Below are positions 27,854-36,886 of a DNA stretch of 64,000 nt, piece after piece. A model generated the notes under the pieces. It saw nothing but the letters and a program-made list of their open reading frames with translations, had not been told where the DNA came from and did not search any database. The position numbers were made by a program, and so were the translations under genes. The stretch is from Desulfobacterales bacterium (lineage in GTDB: Bacteria; Desulfobacterota; Desulfobacteria; Desulfobacterales; JAHEIW01), in contig JASJAN010000007.1 in the NCBI GenBank assembly GCA_030066985.1, positions 1-64,000 of the forward strand. Reading direction: 5' to 3'. How positions within the stretch are numbered: position 1 is the first letter of the stretch; each line of letters begins with the position of its first letter.

Positions 27854-28618
27854 ATGTCTGTCTTCTCCACGCCTGCCATCTTGCTTCGTAGACTCGATTA
27901 CGGGGATTATGATCTGATCCTGACTTTTTTGTCATTGCAGCGGGGAAAAATATCTCTGATTGCGAAGGCTGCCAAGAAAAGCACTAAACGCTTTGCAGGC
28001 GTTCTGGAGCTTTTTTCGCTCGTTGAAGTCGTCGCCAGCACAGGCAAACGGCGGGGTCTACCTGTCCTGCAAGAAGCAACCCTTAAGTCTCCCTTTAGCA
28101 CCATTCGAAGCGATATGACCAAGACCGCGTTTGCCAGCTACTGGTGTGAGTTGATCCACAGCTGGCTCGAAGAAAACCAGGAACAGGATCAGCTTTACTA
28201 TTTATTGAAACATGTCCTCAGTCTGCTTGACAGCAACACTGCCAGCGCTGCGGAGCTAAGTGTCCTATTTCAAATGCGTCTGCTCTATATTTCTGGGCAT
28301 CGCCCTAATTTGGGTCATTGTGTCCGTTGCCGCAAACACCTTGAATCGATTGGCTCCCAGCATGTCGTCTTCGATATTACCAAAGGTACTATTCTGTGTG
28401 GTGATTGTGCTTCCGGATCTGGTGGTCGCATCCAGCTTTCCAAAGGAACGATTAAACAATTGATGTGGTTTGAAAATGGAGACCTTAATAAAGCCTCCAG
28501 GATTCGTTTCGGTGCTCAGGCGCTCAAGGAAAGCATCCAGATGCTTGAGGCATTTGTGCCGTATATTCTGGGGATACAACCGCGCAGTCTTAAGTTTTTG
28601 AAAGAAATTAGAAAATAA
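27854..28618 (+). CDS. recO: DNA repair protein RecO
   Basis: 254 residues from ATG 27854, which begins MSVFSTPAILLRRLDYGDYD, the standard RecO OB-fold start. A longer frame from 27824 overlaps mgtE and is not needed. A zinc site is formed by CVRC (near 155) and CGDC (near 183). RecO loads RecA on SSB-coated gaps with RecR. It is packed tightly behind mgtE and followed by repeat element C. Confidence 0.93.
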   Translation: MSVFSTPAILLRRLDYGDYDLILTFLSLQRGKISLIAKAAKKSTKRFAGVLELFSLVEVVASTGKRRGLPVLQEATLKSPFSTIRSDMTKTAFASYWCELIHSWLEENQEQDQLYYLLKHVLSLLDSNTASAAELSVLFQMRLLYISGHRPNLGHCVRCRKHLESIGSQHVVFDITKGTILCGDCASGSGGRIQLSKGTIKQLMWFENGDLNKASRIRFGAQALKESIQMLEAFVPYILGIQPRSLKFLKEIRK

Positions 28619-28645
28619 TTGCTATGTCATGTAAGGACCGATAAT

Positions 28646-28735
28646 TTTCGTCCTCGCCCTCGAAAATGTAAATTGAAAATGAGTGATTGAAAGGTATCGA
28701 GGACGAGTACGAGGACGACGACGAGTACGATTCGG
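28646..28735. repeat. Palindromic element C (CGAGGACGA words)
   Basis: TCGTCCTCG (28648-28656) pairs with CGAGGACGA (28698-28706). The right arm repeats GAGGACGA/GACGAGTACGA several times up to 28730. It lies directly upstream of the GHMP-kinase start and, if read as protein, would add an Arg-rich tail unlike the family, so it is non-coding. Confidence 0.6.
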
Positions 28736-28742
28736 AAATATT

Positions 28743-29801
28743 ATGACAAAAAATTTTAAACGCATTCTTGAAAATCAACCCATTGAAGCATCGGCACCCT
28801 GCCGAGTTGATATGGGGGGCACTTTGGACATCCGCACTTTTTATTATCCCCTGCGACATTTGTCACCCTGCACCTTCAACATTGCCATGGGACTCAGAAC
28901 CCGGGTGCAACTGATGCCGTATCATAAAGACCGCATCAAAATTTCTTCCAAAGGCTTTAAAAGCGCGGAATTTACCATCGATCAGGTACCTTTTACGCAT
29001 CCTCTGGGTCTCATGTTTGCCGCCGGAGTATATTTTAATGCCAAAAATATTCATGTTCGGATCGAATCCGAATCACCCCCGCGAAGTGCGCTGGGCGGCT
29101 CATCGGCAGCATTGGCGGCACTGATTGCGGCGCTTTCGAAGTTATGCCACCAGGCGGCTTCAACACAATTACTGACGCGTCCCGAAATGGCGATCCTGGC
29201 GCAGGGACTTGAGGAAACGGTTGCCGGAGTACCTTGTGGCTTTCAGGATCAGCTGGCAGCCATATATGGTGGTGTCAATGTCTGGGAATGGCCGCAGCAC
29301 ATCAGCAGCCCGCAATTCCGCAAAAAAGTGATCGTGCCCAAAAGGCAGCATAAACATTTTGAAAAGCACCTGCTGGTGGCCTACTGCGGAAAACCGCATG
29401 CGTCCAAGGATATTAACGGCCGTTGGGTCCGGCAATTTCTAAAAGGCCAATTTCGGGGTCGTTGGGCCGACATCATTGCATGTACTCGGCAATTTGTTTC
29501 AGCAGTAGCGGATCGACAGTATACTCTGGCCGGCGAATTGCTGAACAGGGAAACTGCATTGCGTCAGCAGATGACGCCTGATGTGCTTGATAAGATTGGT
29601 AAACAATTGGCCAGATCCGCTCGAACTCACAAATGTGGGGCCCGATTTACAGGTGCCGGAGGCGGGGGATGTATCTGGGCCATGGGCGAAATTGAAAATA
29701 TTGACAGATTAAGATCATTGTGGGAAGAGATACTTTCATCTGAAAATGAGGCCCGGCTGCTAAATGTCAAAATTGACTCCCAGGGGCTGATCGTCAATTA
29801 A
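28743..29801 (+). CDS. GHMP-family sugar kinase
   Basis: 352 residues from ATG 28743. GHMP motifs are seen in order: CRVDMGGTLDI near the N-terminus (substrate site), PPRSALGGSSAALAAL (about 112-127, ATP loop) and GARFTGAGGGGCIWA (about 300-314). The EETVAGVPCGFQDQLAAIYG motif resembles D-glycero-D-manno-heptose 7-phosphate kinase and galactokinase-type enzymes. The substrate cannot be fixed; heptose or another sugar is possible. An in-frame ATG at 28683 starts in repeat element C and is rejected. The product should be cytoplasmic. It lies in the plus-strand run between recO and glyQ, flanked on both sides by repeats. Confidence 0.8.
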   Translation: MTKNFKRILENQPIEASAPCRVDMGGTLDIRTFYYPLRHLSPCTFNIAMGLRTRVQLMPYHKDRIKISSKGFKSAEFTIDQVPFTHPLGLMFAAGVYFNAKNIHVRIESESPPRSALGGSSAALAALIAALSKLCHQAASTQLLTRPEMAILAQGLEETVAGVPCGFQDQLAAIYGGVNVWEWPQHISSPQFRKKVIVPKRQHKHFEKHLLVAYCGKPHASKDINGRWVRQFLKGQFRGRWADIIACTRQFVSAVADRQYTLAGELLNRETALRQQMTPDVLDKIGKQLARSARTHKCGARFTGAGGGGCIWAMGEIENIDRLRSLWEEILSSENEARLLNVKIDSQGLIVN

Positions 29802-29818
29802 CCAATAGATGCCAATCA

Positions 29819-29924
29819 TCAGGCGTCAGAAATAATCATCAGGTTTCAGGTATCGGGTTTCAGGTGTCAGGGTTGATTAGAAGGGCTGACACCTGATCCG
29901 CCTTCGGCGGAAACACTGACACCT
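29819..29924. repeat. Palindromic element D (CAGGTGTCAG words)
   Basis: CAGGTGTCAG (29861-29870) and CTGACACCTG (29886-29895) are exact complements with a 15-nt loop. Left-arm variants (TCAGGCGTCAG, ATCAGGTTTCAGG) precede, and a CCGCCTTCGGCGG mini-hairpin plus CTGACACC follow. The stretch 29867-29896 matches 42310-42339 at 28 of 30 bases. It lies 17 bp before glyQ. Confidence 0.7.
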
Positions 29925-29940
29925 TGAGGAAGAGGAAAAA

Positions 29941-30810
29941 ATGTACTTTCAGGATGTCATTGCAGGACTAAACAATTTCTGGGCCCGCAAGGGCTGTGTG
30001 ATGGTGCAACCGTATGATCTGGAAGTCGGCGCCGGAACATTTCATCATGCCACGACCTTAAAAGCGCTGGGTCCTGAGCCCTGGAATGTCGCCTATGTCC
30101 AGCCATCTCGGCGTCCGACCGACGGTCGTTACGGCGATAATCCCAACCGGCTGCAGCATTACTATCAGTATCAGGTACTTTTGAAGCCGTCGCCCTTTGA
30201 TGTCCAGAAGCAATACCTTCAGAGCATGAAGGCACTGGGCATCGATCCGCTGGATCATGATATCCGTTTTGTGGAAGATGATTGGGAATCACCCACTTTA
30301 GGCGCTTCCGGTCTGGGCTGGGAAGTCTGGCTGGATGGCATGGAGATTACCCAGTTTACCTATTTTCAGATGGCCGGCAGCGTTGAGTTGCATCCGATTT
30401 CAGTCGAACTCACCTATGGCTTGGAGAGAATTGCCATGTATCTGCAGGGGGTGGATAATGTCTATGATCTGCAGTGGAATGCAGATATTAAATATGGTGA
30501 TGTCCATCACCAGCAGGAGGTCGAACAATCCACCTATAATTTTGAAAAAGCCGATGTGCCAGTCTTGTTTGATCTATTTACCAAATACGAAAAGGAAGCC
30601 GGACGTCAGATTGAAAACGGGCTGGTTTTGCCGGCTTACGAATACTGCCTGAAATGCTCCCATACATTTAATCTGCTGGATGCCCGCGGTGCGATAAGTG
30701 TGACCGAAAGGACCGGTTTTATCGGCCGCATTAGAAACTTAGCCCGCGCGTGTGCAGAAGGGTATTTGAAACAACGCAAAGAAATGGGTTATCCGTTGCT
30801 CAAAAAATAA
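29941..30810 (+). CDS. glyQ: Glycyl-tRNA synthetase alpha subunit
   Basis: 289 residues, the usual length. It begins [20 protein letters not shown] and shows class II motif stretches [20 protein letters not shown] and [20 protein letters not shown]. The alpha2-beta2 enzyme charges tRNA-Gly, with alpha forming the catalytic core. GAGGAAGAGG precedes the ATG. It is followed by glyS across repeat element E. Confidence 0.97.
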   Translation: MYFQDVIAGLNNFWARKGCVMVQPYDLEVGAGTFHHATTLKALGPEPWNVAYVQPSRRPTDGRYGDNPNRLQHYYQYQVLLKPSPFDVQKQYLQSMKALGIDPLDHDIRFVEDDWESPTLGASGLGWEVWLDGMEITQFTYFQMAGSVELHPISVELTYGLERIAMYLQGVDNVYDLQWNADIKYGDVHHQQEVEQSTYNFEKADVPVLFDLFTKYEKEAGRQIENGLVLPAYEYCLKCSHTFNLLDARGAISVTERTGFIGRIRNLARACAEGYLKQRKEMGYPLLKK

Positions 30811-30946
30811 GGTTCAGAGGTTCAGGGTTCAGGGTTCTGGGTTCGGCGTTTTTGACCACTGGCTTCTCACTCCTGGCAGATGGCCAGCAAGCAGCCAATA
30901 ACCAGCAACCAGCAACCTCTGAACCTTTGAACGTTGAACCCGAAAT
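30811..30946. repeat. Palindromic element E (GGTTCAG words) between glyQ and glyS
   Basis: GGTTCAGAGGTT (30811-30822) pairs exactly with AACCTCTGAACC (30914-30925). The left arm repeats GGTTCAGGG, and the right arm repeats TTGAACC. An inner CTGGC/GCCAG set also pairs. It begins immediately after the glyQ stop codon and ends 10 bp before the glyS start, so any structure lies in the intercistronic mRNA. Confidence 0.65.
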
Positions 30947-30956
30947 TGAGGAAAAT

Positions 30957-33059
30957 ATGGAAACACTATTGCTTGAGATTGGAACTGAAGAAATTCCTGC
31001 CGGATACATTAAGCCGGCCTTGAAGGCCTTGGCGGGTGCGTTGCAGAAAAAATTAACAGAAGCGCGCATCTCCTACGGTGATGTAAAAATATTCGGATCT
31101 CCGCGACGACTGGCGGTCCGAATTGAAAAGGTTGCCGCTAAGCAATTGCCGTTGAAAACAGAGATGACCGGGCCACCGGTTAAGGTCGGGCTTGATGATT
31201 CCGGCAAACCGACTATGGCCGCCAAAAAATTTGCTGAAAAAGCCGGAGTCAAGATTAATCAGCTGAGCGTCAAAGAGACGAAGAAAGGGTCCTATTTGTG
31301 TGCGGTCATTAGGCAACGCGGCCAGGCAACGCGAACCCTGCTTAAAGCGATCCTGCCCGACATCATCCTGGCGACCCCATTTCCGAAAACCATGCGGTGG
31401 GCGGATCTCGATATCGCCTTTGCTAGACCGATTCATTCCTGCCTGGCGCTGCTGGGGTCTAAGACCATTGCCTTTAAATTGGGAAATGTAAAGGCTAATC
31501 GTTACACTCACGGGCATTACTTTATGCAGCCAGGAAAGATTAAAATAGATTCAGCCGGCGACTATTTTAAACGCTTGAAAGCTGCCCAGGTGATTGTTGA
31601 TTTGGCTGAGCGCCGCAAAGCGGTTGAAAAAGAGATCAACAAAGCGGCTAAAAAAGTCGGAGGCCGTATTTTACCCGACCCTGAGTTGGTGGACATTGTC
31701 AACAACCTGGTGGAATATCCGGTGGCTGTGGCCGGTGAATTCGACAAAGAATTTTTGGATCTTCCCGACGAGGTGCTCATCACTGCTATGCGGGAACACC
31801 AAAAATATTTTGCTGTGGTCAACAAATCCAAAAAGCTGCTGCCGTTTTTTGTGGCGGTCAACAATACTATCGCCAAGGACATGAAACTGGTGACCACAGG
31901 CCATGAACGCGTGCTGAGGGCGCGTTTGTCCGATGCCAAATTTTTCTATCAGGGGGACTTGGAAGTCTCCAATGACATAAGGGCGGAAAGGCTCAAAGGG
32001 GTCTTATTTCAGGCTAAGCTGGGCACCATGCATGACAAAATGAAACGGGTTGCCCGCATTGGTAAATTTATCGTCAAAACGATGGATATCGATCTGGATG
32101 GTGAGCAACAGGACAATGAACTCAAAGCGCAAGTGACGCGGGCGGCCAAATTATGTAAAGCGGATCTGGTCAGCCAGGTTGTTGGGGAATTCCCAAAACT
32201 GCAGGGTGTCATGGGTAGAGTTTATGCTGCCATTGCCGGTGAACTGCCCAGCGTCTCAGTGGCCATCGAAGAGCACTATCGTCCCACTTACTCTGGCGGC
32301 CCTTTGCCAGATACGATTACCGGCAGTATTTTAAGTATTGCGGACAAGATCGATACGATTTGCGGTTGTTTTAGTGCCGAGCTGATTCCTACCGGTGCCT
32401 CCGATCCATATGCCCTCAGACGCCAGGGGATTGGCATTATTCAAATTATGAATGAGCGGGGGTTTTCATTTTCGCTCAGAAAGCTGATCAAAAAAAGCCT
32501 GGCAAATTTTGACATCAAAAACAGTGCGGATTTAAGCGCAAGTGTTGAAAAAGTATATACGTTTCTGCGAAACCGAATCTATCAATTGCTTGCCGATCAG
32601 GGATATGCCAAGGATGCCGTTGCGGCGGTTGTGGATGTATCCATTGATCGTGTGCCTGATTTATGGAGTCGTTTGGAAGCGCTTGAATCACTCAAAGCCA
32701 AACCGGATTTTGAGCCGCTGGCGGTGGCGTTTAAAAGGGTGGTCAATATTTTAAAGAAATCGGGCAAGGGCGCAGGAACCGGCAAGATCAACAGTGACCT
32801 ATTTGAACACAAGAGCGAAGCTGATCTTTTTAATGCCTACCAAAAAGTCGCAAAAAGCGTGTCGGATGCTAAACAAAAAGGTCTGTTTGAGAAAGGGCTA
32901 CTCGATATTGCGACATTGCGCGGTCCGATTGATGCTTTTTTTGACGGTGTTATGGTCCTGGCAGAAGATAAAAGCATTCGCCGTAATCGCATGGCTCTGC
33001 TTGAACATATCGCAGCGCTTTTCAGTCAAATGGCGGACTTCTCAAAACTGTCGACCTGA
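30957..33059 (+). CDS. glyS: Glycyl-tRNA synthetase beta subunit
   Basis: 700 residues from ATG 30957, which begins METLLLEIGTEEIPAGYI as in all GlyS; GAGGA lies 5 nt upstream. A longer frame from 30750 runs back through repeat E and glyQ and is rejected. The conserved HGHYFMQPGKI and KTMRWADLDIAFARPIHSCL stretches and the C-terminal anticodon-binding DALR-like domain are present. It pairs with the upstream alpha subunit. Confidence 0.97.
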   Translation: METLLLEIGTEEIPAGYIKPALKALAGALQKKLTEARISYGDVKIFGSPRRLAVRIEKVAAKQLPLKTEMTGPPVKVGLDDSGKPTMAAKKFAEKAGVKINQLSVKETKKGSYLCAVIRQRGQATRTLLKAILPDIILATPFPKTMRWADLDIAFARPIHSCLALLGSKTIAFKLGNVKANRYTHGHYFMQPGKIKIDSAGDYFKRLKAAQVIVDLAERRKAVEKEINKAAKKVGGRILPDPELVDIVNNLVEYPVAVAGEFDKEFLDLPDEVLITAMREHQKYFAVVNKSKKLLPFFVAVNNTIAKDMKLVTTGHERVLRARLSDAKFFYQGDLEVSNDIRAERLKGVLFQAKLGTMHDKMKRVARIGKFIVKTMDIDLDGEQQDNELKAQVTRAAKLCKADLVSQVVGEFPKLQGVMGRVYAAIAGELPSVSVAIEEHYRPTYSGGPLPDTITGSILSIADKIDTICGCFSAELIPTGASDPYALRRQGIGIIQIMNERGFSFSLRKLIKKSLANFDIKNSADLSASVEKVYTFLRNRIYQLLADQGYAKDAVAAVVDVSIDRVPDLWSRLEALESLKAKPDFEPLAVAFKRVVNILKKSGKGAGTGKINSDLFEHKSEADLFNAYQKVAKSVSDAKQKGLFEKGLLDIATLRGPIDAFFDGVMVLAEDKSIRRNRMALLEHIAALFSQMADFSKLST

Positions 33060-33103
33060 TCGTTTTATAAATAGGATGTGGTGCGAATTGCTTAAACGGC
33101 ACT

Positions 33104-33679
33104 TTATTCCGGCAGTGAGTATAGCGGGGGTAAATAGTCACGTTCTTTTTTAATATCAGCGACTATCTTTCCGACATCCGCGGACGTCCATTCATTATCT
33201 CCGTTTAGCGTGTGCAGCCCCTCCAGGCGCAAAGCAGAAGCGATCATTGTTAAATTTGCGCCAACCCGATGCATATCCCTGACCACTTGAAAAATTTTTT
33301 CTTTCTGCGGATGTTGACGCCAGGGATGTCTTGATCCGATAACCACCACCCTTGAGTCCTGCTGTTTACCTGCGATTTTTTTTGGGGTAATTTTGTTGAT
33401 TTTGTTTATAATTTTTCTAAGATCGATGGCGATTTCGTTTAATTGTCGGGCGATGCGCTCTTGTTCGGCGGCAAGGCATGGCGAATTTTGGTTAGTGTCG
33501 AGCAAATTTGCAATGGCTCTTTCGACCATATTGCTAAGGGTTTCCCCGGTTTGTTTTTTTTGATCTTCGAGTTTACACTTTAAATCAGCTGATATTCGAA
33601 TCATAGGGGTTTTTTGGCTTCCTCGGCTTTGGATATCTTTGGGTTTCATGGCGTCAGCACAGATTTTGGTGTTCAACAT
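33104..33679 (-). CDS. Orphan ribbon-helix-helix protein with recombinase-like C-terminal helix-turn-helix
   Basis: Up to 191 residues. An N-terminal segment TPMIRISADLKCKLEDQKK followed by GETLSNMVERAIANLLD (about 24-60) fits a ribbon-helix-helix DNA-binding fold. A middle region is helical (KIINKINKITPKK). The C-terminus (VGANLTMIASALRLEGLHTL, then NEWTSADVGKIVADI, about 139-175) resembles the DNA-binding 'Recombinase' motif of serine recombinases (GxxxxxIAxxLxxxG...W...V..I), but no serine-recombinase catalytic domain is present. The start is uncertain: ATG 33679 and ATG 33649 both lack a good ribosome site. It is convergent with glyS. A DNA-binding role is an inference. Confidence 0.5.
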   Translation of the reverse strand: MLNTKICADAMKPKDIQSRGSQKTPMIRISADLKCKLEDQKKQTGETLSNMVERAIANLLDTNQNSPCLAAEQERIARQLNEIAIDLRKIINKINKITPKKIAGKQQDSRVVVIGSRHPWRQHPQKEKIFQVVRDMHRVGANLTMIASALRLEGLHTLNGDNEWTSADVGKIVADIKKERDYLPPLYSLPE

Positions 33680-34163
33680 TTAAAACAAATGGGTAGAAAA
33701 ATTGTTATGGTTAATTAAAACGCATGTCAACCTTAAATTTACAGAAATATCAGTTAGTTATTAATTGCTAACCTCATTTTTTATTTTAATTTATTTTTTG
33801 AACTTTTATCCAGTGATCCTTCAGAGAATCATTAAACATGGGATTTGCCCCACCCGCAACGAGATATGCCCCAGCCGCATGCAGTCAAGCACTTTACAGA
33901 AAAAATCACTGCCTTATTTTTCTCAAAAGATTTTATATAGTTATACATTAAATCAGTAAGAAACGGCCAATTGGCATGGTAATTGACTTCTTCTGAACGA
34001 CATAAAGGGGAAGAAAAGGCAATGTCGTACAGAGGGTCGTTCGGCTTCACTATCTGAAGGTAAGCAATGTGACCGTTTCTTCACCAAGTTCCGTACCGCA
34101 TTATTCAAGTTGCTTGTGCAACGAGATCATCTTTCCTCAAGCCAATAGAAAGGAGGCAGGACT
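33680..34163. other. 484-bp region upstream of the OmpA-like lipoprotein
   Basis: AAGAAACGG (33958-33966) is complementary to CCGTTTCTT (34073-34081), bracketing about 106 nt, so a leader RNA with a long-range stem is possible. TTGGCATGGTAATTGA at 33971-33986 resembles a sigma54 -24/-12 element with the -12 GC altered to GA. No coding frame is convincing: a 72-codon minus-strand frame here lacks a ribosome site. Confidence 0.35.
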
Positions 34164-35336
34164 ATGAGAAAAAATGTTGTATTGCTGATTCTAATATTCG
34201 TGATGGGTGTCGTATTCATCAGTTGTCAGGCCCATCATGCACCAGTGGTCCATCCCCAGTTTCAACCGGTGGATCTCAATGCTCAATTGAAATCCGGTGC
34301 TTATAAACCCAAAGTCAATAACTTTGCTGTTCTTTTGGATGCGTCGCCCTCAACCCGGGACATGCAGAGCGGCATGACCAGCTTTGAAGCTTCCAAAGCG
34401 TTTCTATACCGCATGAATCGAACCATTCCCAAAATGAATCTAAATTCTTCATTGAGATCGTTCGGTCACTGGCAAGACGGTGGAGAGACCACCCTGCATT
34501 ATGGCCCTACGCGCTGGCAGGCGGAATCTTTTCAAGGTGCTCTGGATGGCGTCCCCCAGGGCAAAGGACGCAGTCCCGTGGATCAGGCGTTTGATCTTAG
34601 CACCAATGATCTGAATAGCATGCAGGGTCGAACAGCAGTGATCCTGGTCGGTGACGGGCAGTACCGCGGTGTCGACGCCGAAGGCGCTGCCAAACGCCTG
34701 GCGGGGCAATTTGGCAGCAATGCGTGCATTCACACCGTACTGACTGGTAGTGCCGGACCCGAGGATGTGGCGACCATGAAAGCGATTGCTGCTGTCAGCC
34801 AATGCGGTTCGTTTCAAAACGCCGCCAACCTGGATTCACCGCAGGCCATGGCCAACTGGGTGGAGAGCGTTTTTCTGACCAGGTCACCGAAAAAGGCCGC
34901 GCCAGCTCCCGCCCCCATGGACAGTGACGGGGATGGCGTCTATGATAATGCGGATCAGTGTCCGGATACCCCCAAAGGTGCCACCGTTGATAAGCGCGGT
35001 TGCTGGGTGCTGTCAGGTGTTACCTTCGACACTTCCAAATGGGAAATTAAATCTCGCTACTATCCCATTTTGAACAGTGTGGTAAACATTCTGCAGAAAA
35101 ACCCGGATCTGAAATTGGAGATCGAAGGACACACCGACAACCGCGGGGCCGTCGATTACAACCAGCGACTATCCGAAAACCGTGCCAAGGCAGTAATGGA
35201 CTATTTGATCGCCAGAGGCATTGCGTCTAATCGTCTGTCGGCCAGAGGCTATGGTTTTGATCGACCGGCTGCCTCTAATGCCACTGCTGCCGGTCGGGCG
35301 GAAAATCGCAGAGTTGAACTGCGACCCGTACCGTAA
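34164..35336 (+). CDS. vWA-like, TSP3 and OmpA domain outer-membrane lipoprotein
   Basis: 390 residues. A lipoprotein signal ends at VFISC (acylated Cys21). A von Willebrand A-like domain at about 50-240 begins FAVLLDASPST, with a DxSxS metal-site pattern at D59/S61/S63. A thrombospondin type 3-like calcium motif DSDGDGVYDNADQCPD follows at about 252-282, then an OmpA peptidoglycan-binding domain to the end (LEIEGHTDNRGAVDYNQRLS, RVELRPVP). It should be anchored in the outer membrane and grip peptidoglycan, while the vWA part may bind a protein partner. GGAGG lies upstream of the ATG. It is monocistronic with a strong terminator at 35361. Confidence 0.85.
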   Translation: MRKNVVLLILIFVMGVVFISCQAHHAPVVHPQFQPVDLNAQLKSGAYKPKVNNFAVLLDASPSTRDMQSGMTSFEASKAFLYRMNRTIPKMNLNSSLRSFGHWQDGGETTLHYGPTRWQAESFQGALDGVPQGKGRSPVDQAFDLSTNDLNSMQGRTAVILVGDGQYRGVDAEGAAKRLAGQFGSNACIHTVLTGSAGPEDVATMKAIAAVSQCGSFQNAANLDSPQAMANWVESVFLTRSPKKAAPAPAPMDSDGDGVYDNADQCPDTPKGATVDKRGCWVLSGVTFDTSKWEIKSRYYPILNSVVNILQKNPDLKLEIEGHTDNRGAVDYNQRLSENRAKAVMDYLIARGIASNRLSARGYGFDRPAASNATAAGRAENRRVELRPVP

Positions 35337-35360
35337 ATCGGTATAACCTCCATCAAACCC

Positions 35361-35397
35361 AAAGGGATGGATGCATCGGCATCCATCCCTTTTTTTT
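35361..35397 (+). terminator. Rho-independent terminator of the OmpA-like gene
   Basis: GGGATGGATGC and GCATCCATCCC form a perfect 11-bp stem with a 4-nt loop, followed by eight T residues. Confidence 0.93.
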
Positions 35398-35624
35398 GCG
35401 ACAGCGCTCTTGAGATGTCTGTTTTGGTCCGCAACCGAATTCAATTCATCCGCTGCAATGATTGAACAACAGGGCGTTATTGCTCTAAGCGTAGCAGTGC
35501 ACCCAATGAATGATCGCTTGCCAATAGCGCGCACTGCTTGAATCTATCTGCACGCTTTTGCGCGAATTTCACCTAATACTCATCCATCGAGCGGCTCAAC
35601 CGCCAAAACACCCCAATCCCTCAT

Positions 35625-36767
35625 CTAATTTTGACCGGCCAAAAATGCGCGGACCGCCTGTTCGGTCACCCGTGTTAGATGATGTTTGGAATTTTCCATT
35701 GAATCCTTGAGGGTCATCGGGCCGACACACAAACTAAACACGGCATCGATGCCGCTTTCATGCAGCGCTCCTAACTTCGATCCAACGGCGCCGGCAATGG
35801 CAAAACAGGGTATTCCCCGTGCTTTGGCAGCAGCCCCCACTCCGCCTGGGGCTTTGCCAAAGACGGTTTGAAAGTCGATCTGTCCTTCCCCGGTGAGCAC
35901 CAGATCGGCGCCTTTCAGTTTTTTATCCAGATCGACGAGTTCAAAGATGAGATCGATCCCTTTGCAGAGCTTAGCGCCAAGAAAGGCATGCAAGCCGGCA
36001 CCCAGCCCGCCGGCTGCACCGGCACCCGGCATATCGATCACGTCTACACCCAGCTGTTTTTTAATCAGTTGGGCCAGATTTTTCAGTCCGTGGTCGAGCT
36101 CTTTGACCTGTGCAGGACTGGCCCCTTTTTGGGGCCCATAGACCGCTGCGGCACCTTTTGGTCCGCAGAGCGGATTGTCGACATCGCAAACCGCATCAAA
36201 GAGGGTGGTTTTAACACGGGGGTCCAGTCCTGACATATCAATTTCACGGATGGCTGCCAGAGAGGATCCTATACCTGGTAATTCCGCACCCTGTTTATCC
36301 AGAAAACGAACGCCTAACGCCTGGGCCATGCCGATACCGCCATCATTGGTGGCGCTGCCCCCGATCCCCACATCGATGCGTTTTGCGCCCAGGTCCAGGC
36401 CGGCTCTGATTAATTCACCGGTGCCGAACGTGGTCGTCAGGGTTGGATCCTGCAACTCATTGGGCAGCAGGGCCAGACCGCTGGCCAAGGCCATCTCCAC
36501 AGTCACCAGATTCATGGTTTTCACATAACAGTATTCCGCTTCTACTTCACTGCCGCGCGGACCGGTCACTTTAAGAACGCGTTTTTCGCCGTGTAAAGCC
36601 TCCAGCGCCACATCCACCAGCCCGTCTCCGCCGTCTGCCACCGGGACCTGAACCACCTCGGCTTCGGGAAGCACCTGAGCGATGCCCTTGGCCATGGCAC
36701 GCGCGGCCTCAATGGCAGTCAGCGACCCTTTAAACGCATTTGGCGCTGCAACGATTTTCATTGGCAT
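35625..36767 (-). CDS. Glycerate kinase (GarK/GlxK family)
   Basis: 380 residues, normal for the GarK family. It begins MKIVAAPNAFKGSLTA, with GGDGLVDVALEAL, GIGGSATNDGGIGMAQALG and GAGAAGGLGAGLHAFL, all family signatures. It phosphorylates D-glycerate, producing 2- or 3-phosphoglycerate for glycolysis. The start could be the first or third residue (MPMK). It sits 120 bp downstream of ackA on the same strand, possibly one transcript. Confidence 0.92.
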   Translation of the reverse strand: MPMKIVAAPNAFKGSLTAIEAARAMAKGIAQVLPEAEVVQVPVADGGDGLVDVALEALHGEKRVLKVTGPRGSEVEAEYCYVKTMNLVTVEMALASGLALLPNELQDPTLTTTFGTGELIRAGLDLGAKRIDVGIGGSATNDGGIGMAQALGVRFLDKQGAELPGIGSSLAAIREIDMSGLDPRVKTTLFDAVCDVDNPLCGPKGAAAVYGPQKGASPAQVKELDHGLKNLAQLIKKQLGVDVIDMPGAGAAGGLGAGLHAFLGAKLCKGIDLIFELVDLDKKLKGADLVLTGEGQIDFQTVFGKAPGGVGAAAKARGIPCFAIAGAVGSKLGALHESGIDAVFSLCVGPMTLKDSMENSKHHLTRVTEQAVRAFLAGQN

Positions 36768-36886
36768 TTTCTTTTCGATTTGCTTATTGATAAATTCGTT
36801 CTGGAGCGCTTGGCAAAATTTGAATTCCTCATTTTTCGCTTTTCGGAGAAACCTGTTTATTCCTGGTATAAAACGCTATCATCTAC

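Noticed and set aside
28683-28742. N-terminal extension of the GHMP kinase
   Set aside because: It encodes only the repeat-derived Arg-rich string from element C.
30750-30956. N-terminal extension of GlyS
   Set aside because: It runs through the glyQ 3' end and repeat E; the family start and a ribosome site are at 30957.
33971-33986. Sigma54 promoter for the OmpA-like gene
   Set aside because: The -12 element is GA, not GC, and the distance to the gene is large; kept only as a possibility in the region note.
33832-34050. 72-codon minus-strand open frame
   Set aside because: GTG start without a ribosome site and no family resemblance.
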